DNA from: Klebsiella pneumoniae
GTDB taxonomy: Bacteria; Pseudomonadota; Gammaproteobacteria; Enterobacterales; Enterobacteriaceae
Direction: 5' to 3'
DNA length: 64,000 nucleotides
NCBI RefSeq assembly: GCF_000742135.1
Contig: NZ_KN046818.1
Span: 1,178,841 to 1,242,840, forward strand
Part shown: positions 36,813 through 45,601 of the stretch, piece after piece
Layout: the number at the start of each line of letters is the position of its first letter
Numbering within the stretch: the first letter of the stretch is position 1
The notes under the pieces: model-generated
The model's input: the letters and a program-made list of their open reading frames with translations, nothing else
What the model was told of the DNA's origin: nothing
Databases searched by the model: none
Program-made: the position numbers and the translations under genes

Positions 36813-37807
36813 GCAAGGCCCTGGCAGTAAACGCGACGGTATCGGGCCGTCAGCGATTTTTTGATTTTCTCTATAAGTGGGGCATGTTGCTGACCGTGGT
36901 GCTGCTGGTGGCGGTCTTTGGCCTCGCCTCGGACAACTTCCTTGACCCGTTCAACATCATCAACATTCTGCGCTCGATCGCGATTGTCACGGTGATTGCC
37001 ATCGGGGTGTCGATTTCCCTCACCATCGGCGGCTTCGATCTGTCCGTCGGATCGACGGCATCGCTGGCTAACGCGCTGGTGATTTCCCTGTTTGTCTGGC
37101 ATGGCCTGGGGACCACCGAAGCGATTCTGATAACCCTCGCGCTCTGCACCCTGGTGGGGCTGTTTAACGCCTTTCTGATCGTGGTGCTGCGCATTCCTGA
37201 CATGCTCGCCACCCTGGCCAGCCTGTTTGTGATTCAGGGCGTGGCAATGACCTACAGCTACGGTGGGTCGATTACCGAAAACATGGTTCTGCCGAGCGGC
37301 GAGATGGCGGAGGGGACTATCCCGGCGGCCTTTGGCGCGCTGGGGCAGGTGCCGACCATCGTCATTATCATGCTGGTGGTGACGCTGATCGCCCAGCTGG
37401 CGCTGTCGTTCACTACCCACGGACGGCGGATGTACGCCATCGGCGGCAACCCGGAGGCGGCGCGGCTCTCCGGCCTGCGGATCACGCGTTACAAAGTCGC
37501 AGCATACGTGATTGCCTCGCTGCTGGCCGGGCTGGGCGGCATTCTGCTGGCCTCGCGCATCGGCTCTTCGCAGGTCAACGCCGGCGGCGGCTATCTGATG
37601 GACGCGGTGGCGGCGGCCTGGATCGGCTTTTCGCTGGCGGGCTCCGGTAAACCGAACGCCCTGGGGACGCTGGTGGGGGCGGTGATCCTCGGCGTGCTCT
37701 CCAACGGGCTGGTGATGCTCTCGGTGCCGTATTACGCGATGGACATTATTAAAGGGTTGGTGCTGGCTGGCGCGCTGGCACTGACCTATTTTCAGCGCCG
37801 TACTTAA
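36809..37807 (+). CDS. Sugar ABC transporter permease (RbsC family)
   Basis: This 332-residue membrane protein starts at a GTG (36809) with GGAGGA upstream, overlapping the ATPase stop as GTGA. It shows the family motifs GGFDLSVGSTASLANALV near residue 70, LRIPDMLATLASLFVIQG, and the ATPase-contact loop GGNPEAARLSGLRI. The C-terminal segment YYAMDIIKGLVLAGALALTYF ends with a few basic residues. As only one permease gene is present, the channel is probably a homodimer. Confidence 0.93.
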   Translation: MSKALAVNATVSGRQRFFDFLYKWGMLLTVVLLVAVFGLASDNFLDPFNIINILRSIAIVTVIAIGVSISLTIGGFDLSVGSTASLANALVISLFVWHGLGTTEAILITLALCTLVGLFNAFLIVVLRIPDMLATLASLFVIQGVAMTYSYGGSITENMVLPSGEMAEGTIPAAFGALGQVPTIVIIMLVVTLIAQLALSFTTHGRRMYAIGGNPEAARLSGLRITRYKVAAYVIASLLAGLGGILLASRIGSSQVNAGGGYLMDAVAAAWIGFSLAGSGKPNALGTLVGAVILGVLSNGLVMLSVPYYAMDIIKGLVLAGALALTYFQRRT

Positions 37808-37827
37808 CATTTTACAGGGTAAACCGC

Positions 37828-38892
37828 ATGAAAAAGATCGCACTCTCTCTGATGACGCTGGGTCTGCTGCAGTCGACGGCGGCGCTGGCCACCGCCCCGA
37901 CGCCGGTGCCGGCGGCGATTGCCGAACACAACGGCCCGATCCGCATTGCCGTGATCCGCAACCTCGGGTCTGACGATAACACCACCCAGTTTGTCGCCGG
38001 GGCGCTGCAGGAAGGCAAAAAGCTCGGTTTCAAAATCAGCACCTTCCTGAGCAACGGCGATGACGCCAAATTCCAGGACTTCGTCAACCAGGCCATCAGC
38101 CAGAAATACGATGGCATTATTCTCTCTCAGGGGCGTGACCCGTATTCCACCGCCCTGGTGAAGAAGGCGGTGGACGCCGGGATCAAAGTGGCGGTGTTCG
38201 ATACCGCGGTAAGCGGTGAGATCCCCGGGGTGACGGTCAGCCAGCAGGATGACGCCTCACTGACCGAGCTCTCTTTTGGCCAGCTGGTGAAAGATTTCAA
38301 CGGCAAGGCCAACATCGTCAAGCTGTGGGTGGCGGGCTTCCCGCCGATGGAGCGCCGTCAGGCGGCTTACCAGACGCTGCTGAAGCAAAATCCGGGGATT
38401 AAAGAGCTGGAGTCGATCGGCGCCGTGTCATCCGATGTGCAGGGCGACACTGCCAACAAGGTGGGGGCGATCCTCGCCAAGTATCCGAAAGGGAAAATTG
38501 ACGCGATCTGGGGCACCTGGGATGCCTTTAGCCAGGGAGCCTATAAAGCGCTGAAAGAGAACGGCCGCGCCGAGATCAAACTCTACAGCATTGATATTTC
38601 CAACCAGGATTTGCAGCTGATGCGCGAAGCCGGCAGCCCGTGGAAGGTGAGCGTGGCGGTGGATCCGAAGCTTATCGGCGCGACCAACGTGCGGCTGATC
38701 GCCAACAAGATCGCCGGCGAGCCGACGCCAGCCACCTACGACTTCAAGGCGGCAGCGATTCCCCAGGCGCTGCTGGCGGCCCAGCCGGGAGCGGTAAACG
38801 TGGCGTCGCTGGGGAAAATTATCCCTGGCTGGGGCCAGACCGAAGACTTTATCGCGCCGTGGTTCGCGACGCTGGAAGCGAAGAACAAATAA
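37828..38892 (+). CDS. Periplasmic sugar-binding protein of ABC transporter
   Basis: The 354 residues begin with the signal peptide MKKIALSLMTLGLLQSTAALA and cleavage near residue 21, followed by a type 1 periplasmic-binding fold. Motifs include VAGALQEGKKLGFKI, DGIILSQGRDPYSTALVKKAVDAG and VAVDPKLIGATNVRLIANKIAG. It has a relatively long mature chain with a C-terminal tail (GWGQTEDFIAPWFATLEAKNK). It follows the permease by 20 nt. With mtnK and mtnA downstream and met boxes upstream, a 5'-methylthioribose-like ligand is a fair guess, but the sequence alone does not prove it. Confidence 0.92.
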   Translation: MKKIALSLMTLGLLQSTAALATAPTPVPAAIAEHNGPIRIAVIRNLGSDDNTTQFVAGALQEGKKLGFKISTFLSNGDDAKFQDFVNQAISQKYDGIILSQGRDPYSTALVKKAVDAGIKVAVFDTAVSGEIPGVTVSQQDDASLTELSFGQLVKDFNGKANIVKLWVAGFPPMERRQAAYQTLLKQNPGIKELESIGAVSSDVQGDTANKVGAILAKYPKGKIDAIWGTWDAFSQGAYKALKENGRAEIKLYSIDISNQDLQLMREAGSPWKVSVAVDPKLIGATNVRLIANKIAGEPTPATYDFKAAAIPQALLAAQPGAVNVASLGKIIPGWGQTEDFIAPWFATLEAKNK

Positions 38893-38993
38893 AATCAAGC
38901 CGGGTGGCGATGGGCGGCGGCCTGGTGCCCTCGCCCCGGCCCTCTCCGTAGGGAGAGGGGGAAAACCATGCCACCGGGCGAAAGGGATCCCCT
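38893..38993. repeat. Palindromic repeat block between binding protein and LVIVD gene
   Basis: This stretch carries CCCTCGCCCC and CCCTCTCCGTAGGGAGAGGG (38928-38960), the reverse orientation of the repeat at 32146 and 40405, plus GCCGGGTGGCG. It could attenuate readthrough to the next gene. Confidence 0.55.
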
Positions 38994-40235
38994 ATGTCAG
39001 CATTACCTTCCCCCGAATACAGCCGCAATATGCGGCTGATTGGCCATAGCGATCAGGGCGGTCGTCCGGACGGCGTGCAGCTGATGGTGCACCGCGGATT
39101 CGCCTATATCGGCCATATGGTGTCGCAGGGCTTTTCCGTGGTCGATGTTCGCGATCCGACCCGGCCCACCACCGTCAACTATATTGCCGCGCCGCCGGGC
39201 ACCTGGAACGTGCATCTGCAGGCGCATGACGATCTGCTGCTGGTGATCAACGCCCGGGATCTGTTTGCCGACGCCCGTTTTGCTGATGAGAAGGTCTACT
39301 ACACCCGCTCGGTGGGCGACACGGTCAGCGATGTGCAGGACAAGGGCTGGAGCGCCGGGCTGCGCATATTTGATATTTCCACTCCCGCGCAGCCGCGGGA
39401 AATCAGTTTCCTGTCGCTTAACGGCATCGGTATTCACCGCATCTGGTACGTCGGCGGGCGCTGGGCGTATGTGTCCGCGCTGATCGACGGTTTTACCGAC
39501 TACATCTTCCTGACCATTGATCTGGCCGATCCGCGTAAGCCCGAAGTAGCCGGGCGCTGGTGGCTGCCGGGGATGCACCAGGCGGGCGGTGAAACACCGG
39601 ACTGGCCGCAGGGCAAACGCTATGCGCTGCATCACGCCATTATTGCCGGGGATACCGCCTACGGCAGCTGGCGCGACGGCGGCCTGACGCTGCTGGATGT
39701 CAAAGACCGTACCCAGCCGAGGCTGATTAGCCATCGCAACTGGAGCCCGCCGTTCGGCGGCGGAACGCATACCGCGCTGCCGCTGCCGGATCGCGATCTG
39801 CTGGTGGTGCTGGATGAAGCGGTGCTCGATAACCAGGAGGACGGCGAGAAGCTGATCTGGCTGTTTGATATCCGCGAGCCAACCAACCCGGTGAGCATCG
39901 CCACCTTCCCGCCGCCGGACGAAGCGGATTACGTGGCGAAAGGGGCGCATTTCGGCCCGCACAACCTGCATGAGAACCGGCCGGGGAGCTTTGTCAGCTC
40001 AACGCTGATTTTTGCCACGTATCAGAATGCCGGCGTGCGGGCTTACGATATCTCCAACCCGTATCGTCCGCTGGAGACCGGGGCGCTGGTCCCGGCTGCG
40101 CCTGAGAGAATGATGGATACCCGTCCCGGCCGCCCGCGGGTGATCCAGTCCTGTGACGTGTTTGTCGATGCGCAAGGCATTATCTACAGCACCGATTACA
40201 ACGGCGGGCTATCGGTGATTGAGTATCTGGGGTGA
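38994..40235 (+). CDS. LVIVD repeat protein (beta-propeller-like)
   Basis: This 413-residue protein has repeated segments of the LVIVD type: VSQGFSVVDVRDPTRPTTVN, LRIFDISTPAQPREI, DYIFLTIDLADPRKPEVAG, LTLLDVKDRTQPRLISH, LIWLFDIREPTNPVSIA and VRAYDISNPYRPLETG. These six or so blade-like units suggest a beta-propeller. There is no signal peptide, so it is probably cytoplasmic. I do not know its biochemical role. It lies 101 nt after the binding protein gene, separated by a repeat, and is likely part of the same operon. The start ATG follows CCCCT rather than a strong ribosome site. Confidence 0.85.
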   Translation: MSALPSPEYSRNMRLIGHSDQGGRPDGVQLMVHRGFAYIGHMVSQGFSVVDVRDPTRPTTVNYIAAPPGTWNVHLQAHDDLLLVINARDLFADARFADEKVYYTRSVGDTVSDVQDKGWSAGLRIFDISTPAQPREISFLSLNGIGIHRIWYVGGRWAYVSALIDGFTDYIFLTIDLADPRKPEVAGRWWLPGMHQAGGETPDWPQGKRYALHHAIIAGDTAYGSWRDGGLTLLDVKDRTQPRLISHRNWSPPFGGGTHTALPLPDRDLLVVLDEAVLDNQEDGEKLIWLFDIREPTNPVSIATFPPPDEADYVAKGAHFGPHNLHENRPGSFVSSTLIFATYQNAGVRAYDISNPYRPLETGALVPAAPERMMDTRPGRPRVIQSCDVFVDAQGIIYSTDYNGGLSVIEYLG

Positions 40236-40449
40236 GGGTAAGGTAAACGCAAAATTGTACTCGCATGTCTGCCGGGTGGCGGCTTTCGCCTTACCCGGCC
40301 TACGAAAGAGTGCAAGATCAAACCGTTATGCGGCTATTTGTAGGCCCGCGCAAGCGCAACGCCGCCGGGCAATCCCAGAAAATGGCACTTTGTTAGGGGG
40401 TGCTCCCTCTCCCTGTGGGAGAGGGTTGGGGTGAGGGAAACAGGCGCAC
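40236..40449. repeat. REP-like and CCCTCTCCC repeat cluster between convergent genes
   Basis: GCCGGGTGGCGGC facing CTTACCCGGCCTAC (40269-40304), a second pair TAGGCCCGCGCAAGCG and CGCCGCCGGGC (40341-40369), and CCCTCTCCC-TGT-GGGAGAGGG with GGGGTGAGGG (40405-40437) fill this 214-nt gap between the LVIVD gene and mtnK. It is a likely transcription stop for both directions. Confidence 0.65.
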
Positions 40450-41649
40450 TCAGCTGTACTGGCGTACCCGCGCCAGCAGCTCGTCGACGCTGTCGATACG
40501 CTCGGCCAGCACGATCAGCGCTCTGCCCAGGGTAATGGCGTGGCGCAGGCACTCATGACGCATGGCGTCGTCCTGGATAGTGTCGATATCCGCGACGTGC
40601 GACAGTCCGACGCTGCGGCGGATCAGTTCGCTGCCGCAGAAGCCGACCGCGTCGGCCCACACCTTTTTCAGAAAGGCGGAGGCGTAGCCGGGGTAAGCCA
40701 GCGCCGCGTCGCGGGTTTTCTCCGCCGCCAGCGCCTGGAAGCGCTCGGCAAAGGTGGTCCACAGCTGGTGGATGTCGTTCAGCCTCTGCTCGCGCGCGGC
40801 GGCGGCATCGCGAATGCCGAGCTGGCCCGGCAGGCCGCAGTAGTTAAGCAGCAGGTTGCCGATGGCGGTGCCGATATCGAAGCCGATGGGGCCGAAGTAG
40901 CCGAACTCGGCGTCGATGGCCTTCAGGCTACCTTCGGCAACGAAGATCGACCCGCTGTGGATATCGCCGTGCAGCAGCGCTTCCGCATGGGCAAAGAAAC
41001 GGTGCTTCAGCGCCGCCACCGCCAGCTTAAGCTGGGCGTCGTCGCGCAGGGCGGCGACATCGGCCTCCAGCTCCGCCGGGTAGTTATTGCGCTCGTGGAT
41101 CTGATACGGGTCGTTAAAGAACAGATCCTCGGTGATCTCGCACATCGCCGGGTTAATAAACTGCGCCACCTGCGCCTTTTTCTCGTGGGGATGGAGGTAG
41201 AAATCGCTGGTGTGGAACAACACCTGCGCCAGATAGTCGCCAAGCTGGCGGGCCGCCTGGGGATAGTAGACGTTAGCGATAAGCTCTCCGCGCCAGATGC
41301 GGTGGTCGGAAAGATCTTCCATCACCATCACCGCCAGCTCGGGATCAAAGTGATGGATTTTTACCGTGTGCTGTGGGCTGTGCTGATAGTGGGCGACCAG
41401 GGTCTGCGCTTCGAGACGGGCGCGGTCGAGGGTCAGCGGCCAGGATTCGCCGACGCAGCGCACGTAGGGCAGGGCCTGTTTGACGATCGCCCGGCTGACG
41501 CCCTGACGATCGAACACTTTAAACACCAGATTGAGGTTGCCATCGCCCACTTCCTGCGCGCTGACCAGCTCAGATGGGTTGTCGATGCCGGCGAACTGTT
41601 GCGCGTAAGCCACGGCATCGTGGGCGGTGAAGGTATGGTATTGCGACAT
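40450..41649 (-). CDS. mtnK: 5-methylthioribose kinase
   Basis: This 399-residue kinase phosphorylates 5-methylthioribose to its 1-phosphate, the entry step of methylthio salvage. Features are the opening [18 protein letters not shown], the phosphate-binding [11 protein letters not shown] near residue 38, and [13 protein letters not shown] near 230 (catalytic loop of the choline-kinase-like fold). [16 protein letters not shown] carries the second metal-binding Asp. It runs divergently from mtnA. The 101-nt gap between them holds a perfect met box. Confidence 0.96.
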
Positions 41650-41674
41650 TGCCTCGATCCTCGAATTCTGATTA

Positions 41675-41698
41675 AGCCGTTCAGACGTCTATACTTCT
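41675..41698. promoter_or_regulatory. Predicted MetJ operator, mtnK-mtnA
   Basis: The octamers AGCCGTTC, AGACGTCT and ATACTTCT lie end to end and match the met box AGACGTCT at 5, 8 and 6 positions. They sit midway between the divergent starts of mtnK (41649) and mtnA (41751). A perfect box flanked by partial ones is the classical MetJ operator layout. Confidence 0.8.
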
Positions 41699-41750
41699 GG
41701 ATTCCATCCTGACACAATGTGATACAACAACGCAACAGGGATTTAACGAC

Positions 41751-42779
41751 ATGCAGACATTACAGACCACCAGCCTGCGGGTGAGTGAAAATCAGCTTTT
41801 TATTCTCGACCAGCAGGCCTTGCCGCAGGAAAAACGCTGGCTGGCGGCGGATAACGTTGCGCTGCTGGTGGACCATATTCATACCCTGCGGGTGCGCGGC
41901 GCGCCGCTGATTGGCCTGTCCGCCAGCCTGCTGCTGGCCCTGCTGGCCCAGCGCGGCCTGAACCGGGATGCACTCCAGCAGGCGCTGGAGACGCTGCGCG
42001 CGGCGCGGCCGACGGCGGTCAACCTGATGAATAATCTGGATCGCATGAAGCAGGCGCTGGCCCTGGAGGATTACCCGCAGGCGCTGGAAGCGGAAGCCTT
42101 GCGTCTGGTCGAAGAAGATAAACAGCTGTGCGACCGCATCGCTGAGGCGGGCAGTGCGCTGGTGAAGCCCGGCAGTCGACTGCTGACCCACTGCAACACC
42201 GGTGGCCTGGCGACCGCCGGGGTAGGGACCGCCCTGGGCGTTATCGCGCTGGCGCACCGGCAGGGAAAAGTGACCAACGTATGGGTCGATGAAACCCGGC
42301 CGCTGCTGCAGGGCGGTCGTTTAACCGCCTGGGAGCTGGGCGAGCTGGGCGTGCCCTATCAGCTGATCGCCGATTCAATGGCCGCCAGCCTGATGGCGCA
42401 GGGGCAGGTGGATGCGGTGTGGGTCGGCGCCGACCGTATCGCCGCCAACGGCGACGTGGCGAATAAAATCGGCACCTATTCTCTGGCGGTTTTGGCCCAT
42501 TATCACCAGATCCCGTTTTACGTCGCTGCCCCGCAGACCACCCTCGACCGCCATTGCCCGAACGGGGCGGCGATCCCCATTGAGCAGCGCGCGGCGGCGG
42601 AAGTGACCGGAGTGGCGGGCAGCTTCGGCGCGGTACAGTGGGCGCCGACGGGGGCCGCCGTTTACAATCCGGCGTTCGACGTCACGCCTGCTGGGCTGAT
42701 AAGCGGCTGGGTGCTGGACAGCGGGGTGGTCACCCCGGCGCAGGTCGCCGCCGGGGCGTTTGCGCCGGACAACGGATAA
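41751..42779 (+). CDS. mtnA: Methylthioribose-1-phosphate isomerase
   Basis: This 342-residue isomerase makes methylthioribulose 1-phosphate. It is of the eIF2B-like family with the catalytic Cys148 in [14 protein letters not shown] and the Asp228 in [19 protein letters not shown]. The N-terminal [13 protein letters not shown] fits too. It feeds MtnB. The divergent arrangement with mtnK puts both under the same predicted MetJ operator. A strong stem-loop lies just after it. Confidence 0.96.
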   Translation: MQTLQTTSLRVSENQLFILDQQALPQEKRWLAADNVALLVDHIHTLRVRGAPLIGLSASLLLALLAQRGLNRDALQQALETLRAARPTAVNLMNNLDRMKQALALEDYPQALEAEALRLVEEDKQLCDRIAEAGSALVKPGSRLLTHCNTGGLATAGVGTALGVIALAHRQGKVTNVWVDETRPLLQGGRLTAWELGELGVPYQLIADSMAASLMAQGQVDAVWVGADRIAANGDVANKIGTYSLAVLAHYHQIPFYVAAPQTTLDRHCPNGAAIPIEQRAAAEVTGVAGSFGAVQWAPTGAAVYNPAFDVTPAGLISGWVLDSGVVTPAQVAAGAFAPDNG

Positions 42780-42790
42780 CGGACGTCGTG

Positions 42791-42823
42791 CCGGGCCTGG
42801 AAAAAAGGTTTTCCCGGGCCCGG
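42791..42823. terminator. Bidirectional terminator between mtnA and phyK
   Basis: CCGGGCC-TGGAAAA, a short loop, TTTTCC and CGGGCCCGG form a long stem with one bulge, with A- and T-tracts in the stem arms. It lies between the mtnA and phyK stop codons, which converge, so it can stop transcripts from both sides. Confidence 0.7.
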
Positions 42824-42838
42824 ACAAACACCGCGCCG

Positions 42839-44107
42839 CTACGGCAGGACCATGGCTACCGCCGGGGCGGATGACCGGTCGATACGCTGACCCAGCGCGG
42901 TGATGGCCGCCTGGAAGGGACACAGCGTACCAACGTCGGTCTGACGGCAGCCCGGCTGACGCCACTCCTGACGCAGCATCGGGTGCTGCGCGTCCGGCGT
43001 CTGCAGACGACGCAGGTCGTCGAGGCCTTGCGCCTGGAAATAGACCCGCAGATAGCGTTCTCCGCTCTTCGCGTTGCGCCAGCGCTCCAGCACCAGACTG
43101 CTGCCCGGCGGGATATTTCCCCGGCTGTAGCCCGGCAGCTGCCAGCTAAAGTTCATCAGCGTGCGTACCATGGCGATGTTGGTGTCATGGGCCACCAGCA
43201 GCAGCCAGCGTACGTTCGGATTCGCCTCCGGTTTGACGCCATCGAGCATAGCGTTGAGCAGCACCGACCCGCGTTTTTGCGCGGTATACAACACATCGTT
43301 ACTCAGATCGTAGTTTTCCGTTAACAGCGGCAGCAGGGCGGTGATCTGCCTGGCCTGGGTGATCTTGCCCCACGCCAGCTGGCTGAGAGGCAGGTTTTCA
43401 CTCCAGCCGAGACGCAGCGTCTCCACCATATTGGCCATCACGCTCAGTCCGCTAATGGTGGTCTTCCCACTTTTGCTCTGCTCGACCTGCCACGGGGTAT
43501 CGAAGATCGGGCAGGGCTTATCGGCCTGACAAACCGCCTGTTTCAATAGCTGGATGGTCGGCGCCAGCGCCTGCCGACGCTGCGCCAGATCCCCGGCCTT
43601 CTCTTTCACCGCCGCCAGCTGGCGGGCGGGGTCGGTTTGCGTGGCGGCGAACTTGTCGGTCTGAAACAGGGGATCGGCATCCCCGCTGACATAATGGATA
43701 GCGACGCCGCAGCCGGGGAAGGCGCCATCCACCAGCGCCTGGGCGGTCGCTCGCGTCCGCTGCAGCGGGCTGGCGCGCACGTATATCGACTCCGCCGTCG
43801 GGCATCCGGCCTGCAGCAGGCCGAGCTGGCGGTAATGCTGGCCTTCCGCACGCCCTTTGTTGACCACGGCGGCATAGCCATGGCCGGTGAGCTCCCCGTC
43901 ATGGGTGGTCCACTCGGTCCACGGTCGGCCGGTGGCGGCCTCGATGGCTTCCCGGTTGCCGGCCGTCGGCGGACGAATACCGTGGCGGCTGAGCTCGACC
44001 ACTTTCTCCAGCTGCCAGTCCGCGGCGGCGGCAGATTGCAGCGCCAGCAGCGGCAGCGCGCAGGCGATAAACAGGCGTAACAGCCCCTGATGTCTTGCAG
44101 GCATCAT
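42839..44107 (-). CDS. phyK: Periplasmic phytase / histidine acid phosphatase
   Basis: This 422-residue secreted enzyme has a signal peptide (LLRLFIACALPLLALQSAAA) and the histidine acid phosphatase motifs ELSRHGIRPP (His42, Arg45) and AHDTN (His307, Asp308). The sequence closely fits Klebsiella PhyK-type phytases. It releases phosphate from inositol hexakisphosphate in the periplasm. I start at the first of two adjacent ATGs, with GGAAGAAG upstream; the open frame extending 86 codons further is part of the MFS gene. It is the last gene of the LacI-IMPase-MFS-phytase set. Confidence 0.93.
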   Translation of the reverse strand: MMPARHQGLLRLFIACALPLLALQSAAAADWQLEKVVELSRHGIRPPTAGNREAIEAATGRPWTEWTTHDGELTGHGYAAVVNKGRAEGQHYRQLGLLQAGCPTAESIYVRASPLQRTRATAQALVDGAFPGCGVAIHYVSGDADPLFQTDKFAATQTDPARQLAAVKEKAGDLAQRRQALAPTIQLLKQAVCQADKPCPIFDTPWQVEQSKSGKTTISGLSVMANMVETLRLGWSENLPLSQLAWGKITQARQITALLPLLTENYDLSNDVLYTAQKRGSVLLNAMLDGVKPEANPNVRWLLLVAHDTNIAMVRTLMNFSWQLPGYSRGNIPPGSSLVLERWRNAKSGERYLRVYFQAQGLDDLRRLQTPDAQHPMLRQEWRQPGCRQTDVGTLCPFQAAITALGQRIDRSSAPAVAMVLP

Positions 44108-44132
44108 ATCTTCTTCCTTATTCGTTAATCGG

Positions 44133-45491
44133 TTATGAGGAGAACGAGGTCTGCCGTTCGACGGCATGGCGCCGGGCGACGATGGCGGCAGTGGTAAAAC
44201 AGAGTAGCGCGGAACCCAGACCGGTACCCACCCAGAACAGCGCCAACGTGCTGAAATCATACAGCGTTTTGCCGTTTTCAAGGATAGCCGTTTTATCAAT
44301 AATGATCCCGGTGAGAAACTCGCCCAGGCCGGCGCCGGCGTAGCTGGCGATGCCGATGGTGCCAAGCGCGGCCCCCGCCGCTTTGCGTGAGGAGATATCG
44401 ACGGCGATCAACCCGCCAAGGAAGCAGGTCAGAGCGCCAATAGTGGCCCCGAAGATAATCATCGCCAGAATATCAGTGTAGTAATTGTGCGGCGACCAGA
44501 GCATCAGGGCGAAGCCGGCGGTGTTCAGCAGGCTGATGAATCCGGCCATCACGCTGCGGTTGCGCGGGAAAAAGCGGTCGGAGAGCATGCCGGCGATGAT
44601 GGTCCCGGCGATGCCGGCGATAGCGTTGACGCCGATAATCCCGGACGCCTCCAGGGTGGAATAAGCTTTATCCTGCTCGAGAAAGAAGATCCCCCAGGAG
44701 TTGACGGCGTAGCGGTCGATGTACATAAAGGCGGAGGCGAGGGCGAGGGTCCACAGCGCCGGGTTGCGCAGCGCCAGCAGCTGGTTTTTAAACACCGAGC
44801 CGCGGGCTTCGACCTCCTCCTGCGGTTCATCGCGGATGACGTTGATGGACGGGAAGCCGCTGCTCTGCGGCGAATCGTGCATGAACAGCACCAGCAGCAC
44901 CACGCCGGCGGCGCCGAGCGCGGCGGTGGACAGGTAGCCCATCTGCCAGCCAAACCCGGCGATCACCGCGGCGATCACCATATAGGTCACCGCCTCGCCG
45001 ATATTATGCGCCGTCGACCAGATGCCATAGAAGGTGCCGCGCTCCTTAACGCCGTACCAGCGCGCCAGCGAGACCGCGCAGGGGCCGACGCCCATCGACT
45101 GCGCCCAGCCGTTGATCCCCCAGAAGATGGCCAGCAGCAGGGCGTTGGTGGTCATCCCCATCATCAGGTTCATCCCGGCGCTGAGCAATAAACCGAGGCT
45201 CATATAGCGCACCACGTTGGCGTGATCGGCGATAAAACCATTGACCAGTTTGCCGATGGCGTAGCTGAAGAACAGGGTAGAGCCGATCATGCCGAGCTCC
45301 GTCGGGGTGATCCCCAGCTCCACCAGCGCGCTTTTGGCGACGGTGAAGGATAACCGGCAGACGTAAAAGGTGACGTAGGCCAGGGTCATGGCGATAAAGG
45401 TTTGCCAGCGCACCCGGCGAAAACGGTGTTCATCAAACGCGGCGCCCGCTTTCGGCGGCGACGCCCGGAAAAAAGCGATAATTCCAGACAT
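44133..45491 (-). CDS. MFS transporter, organophosphate:phosphate antiporter type
   Basis: The 452 residues have the GlpT/UhpC/UhpT-type fold. Family sequence includes SALVELGITPTELGMIGSTLF, GPCAVSLARWYGVKERGTFYGIWSTAHNIGEA and IASYAGAGLGEFLTGIIIDK, with twelve membrane segments. The start (MSGIIAFFR) at 45491 gives the normal length; a 670-residue open reading upstream is not a real extension. Such transporters exchange sugar or glycerol phosphates for phosphate. Between a phosphatase-family gene and a phytase, it may import an inositol phosphate. The exact substrate cannot be told. Confidence 0.9.
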   Translation of the reverse strand: MSGIIAFFRASPPKAGAAFDEHRFRRVRWQTFIAMTLAYVTFYVCRLSFTVAKSALVELGITPTELGMIGSTLFFSYAIGKLVNGFIADHANVVRYMSLGLLLSAGMNLMMGMTTNALLLAIFWGINGWAQSMGVGPCAVSLARWYGVKERGTFYGIWSTAHNIGEAVTYMVIAAVIAGFGWQMGYLSTAALGAAGVVLLVLFMHDSPQSSGFPSINVIRDEPQEEVEARGSVFKNQLLALRNPALWTLALASAFMYIDRYAVNSWGIFFLEQDKAYSTLEASGIIGVNAIAGIAGTIIAGMLSDRFFPRNRSVMAGFISLLNTAGFALMLWSPHNYYTDILAMIIFGATIGALTCFLGGLIAVDISSRKAAGAALGTIGIASYAGAGLGEFLTGIIIDKTAILENGKTLYDFSTLALFWVGTGLGSALLCFTTAAIVARRHAVERQTSFSS

Positions 45492-45601
45492 AGGTGGTTC
45501 TCCGCAGGTCGGAGGCCTGACTGATTGATGTGGTTCGTCCGTGAATGAAGTTATCGTTACTGTGTAGAGTACATAATCAGAGATAGCCTGACCCGTAAGG
45601 G

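Noticed and set aside
36785-37843. Open frame of 352 codons opposite the ABC permease
   Set aside because: Its translation is rich in His, Gln and Arg as expected for the reverse of a hydrophobic permease, so it is a shadow.
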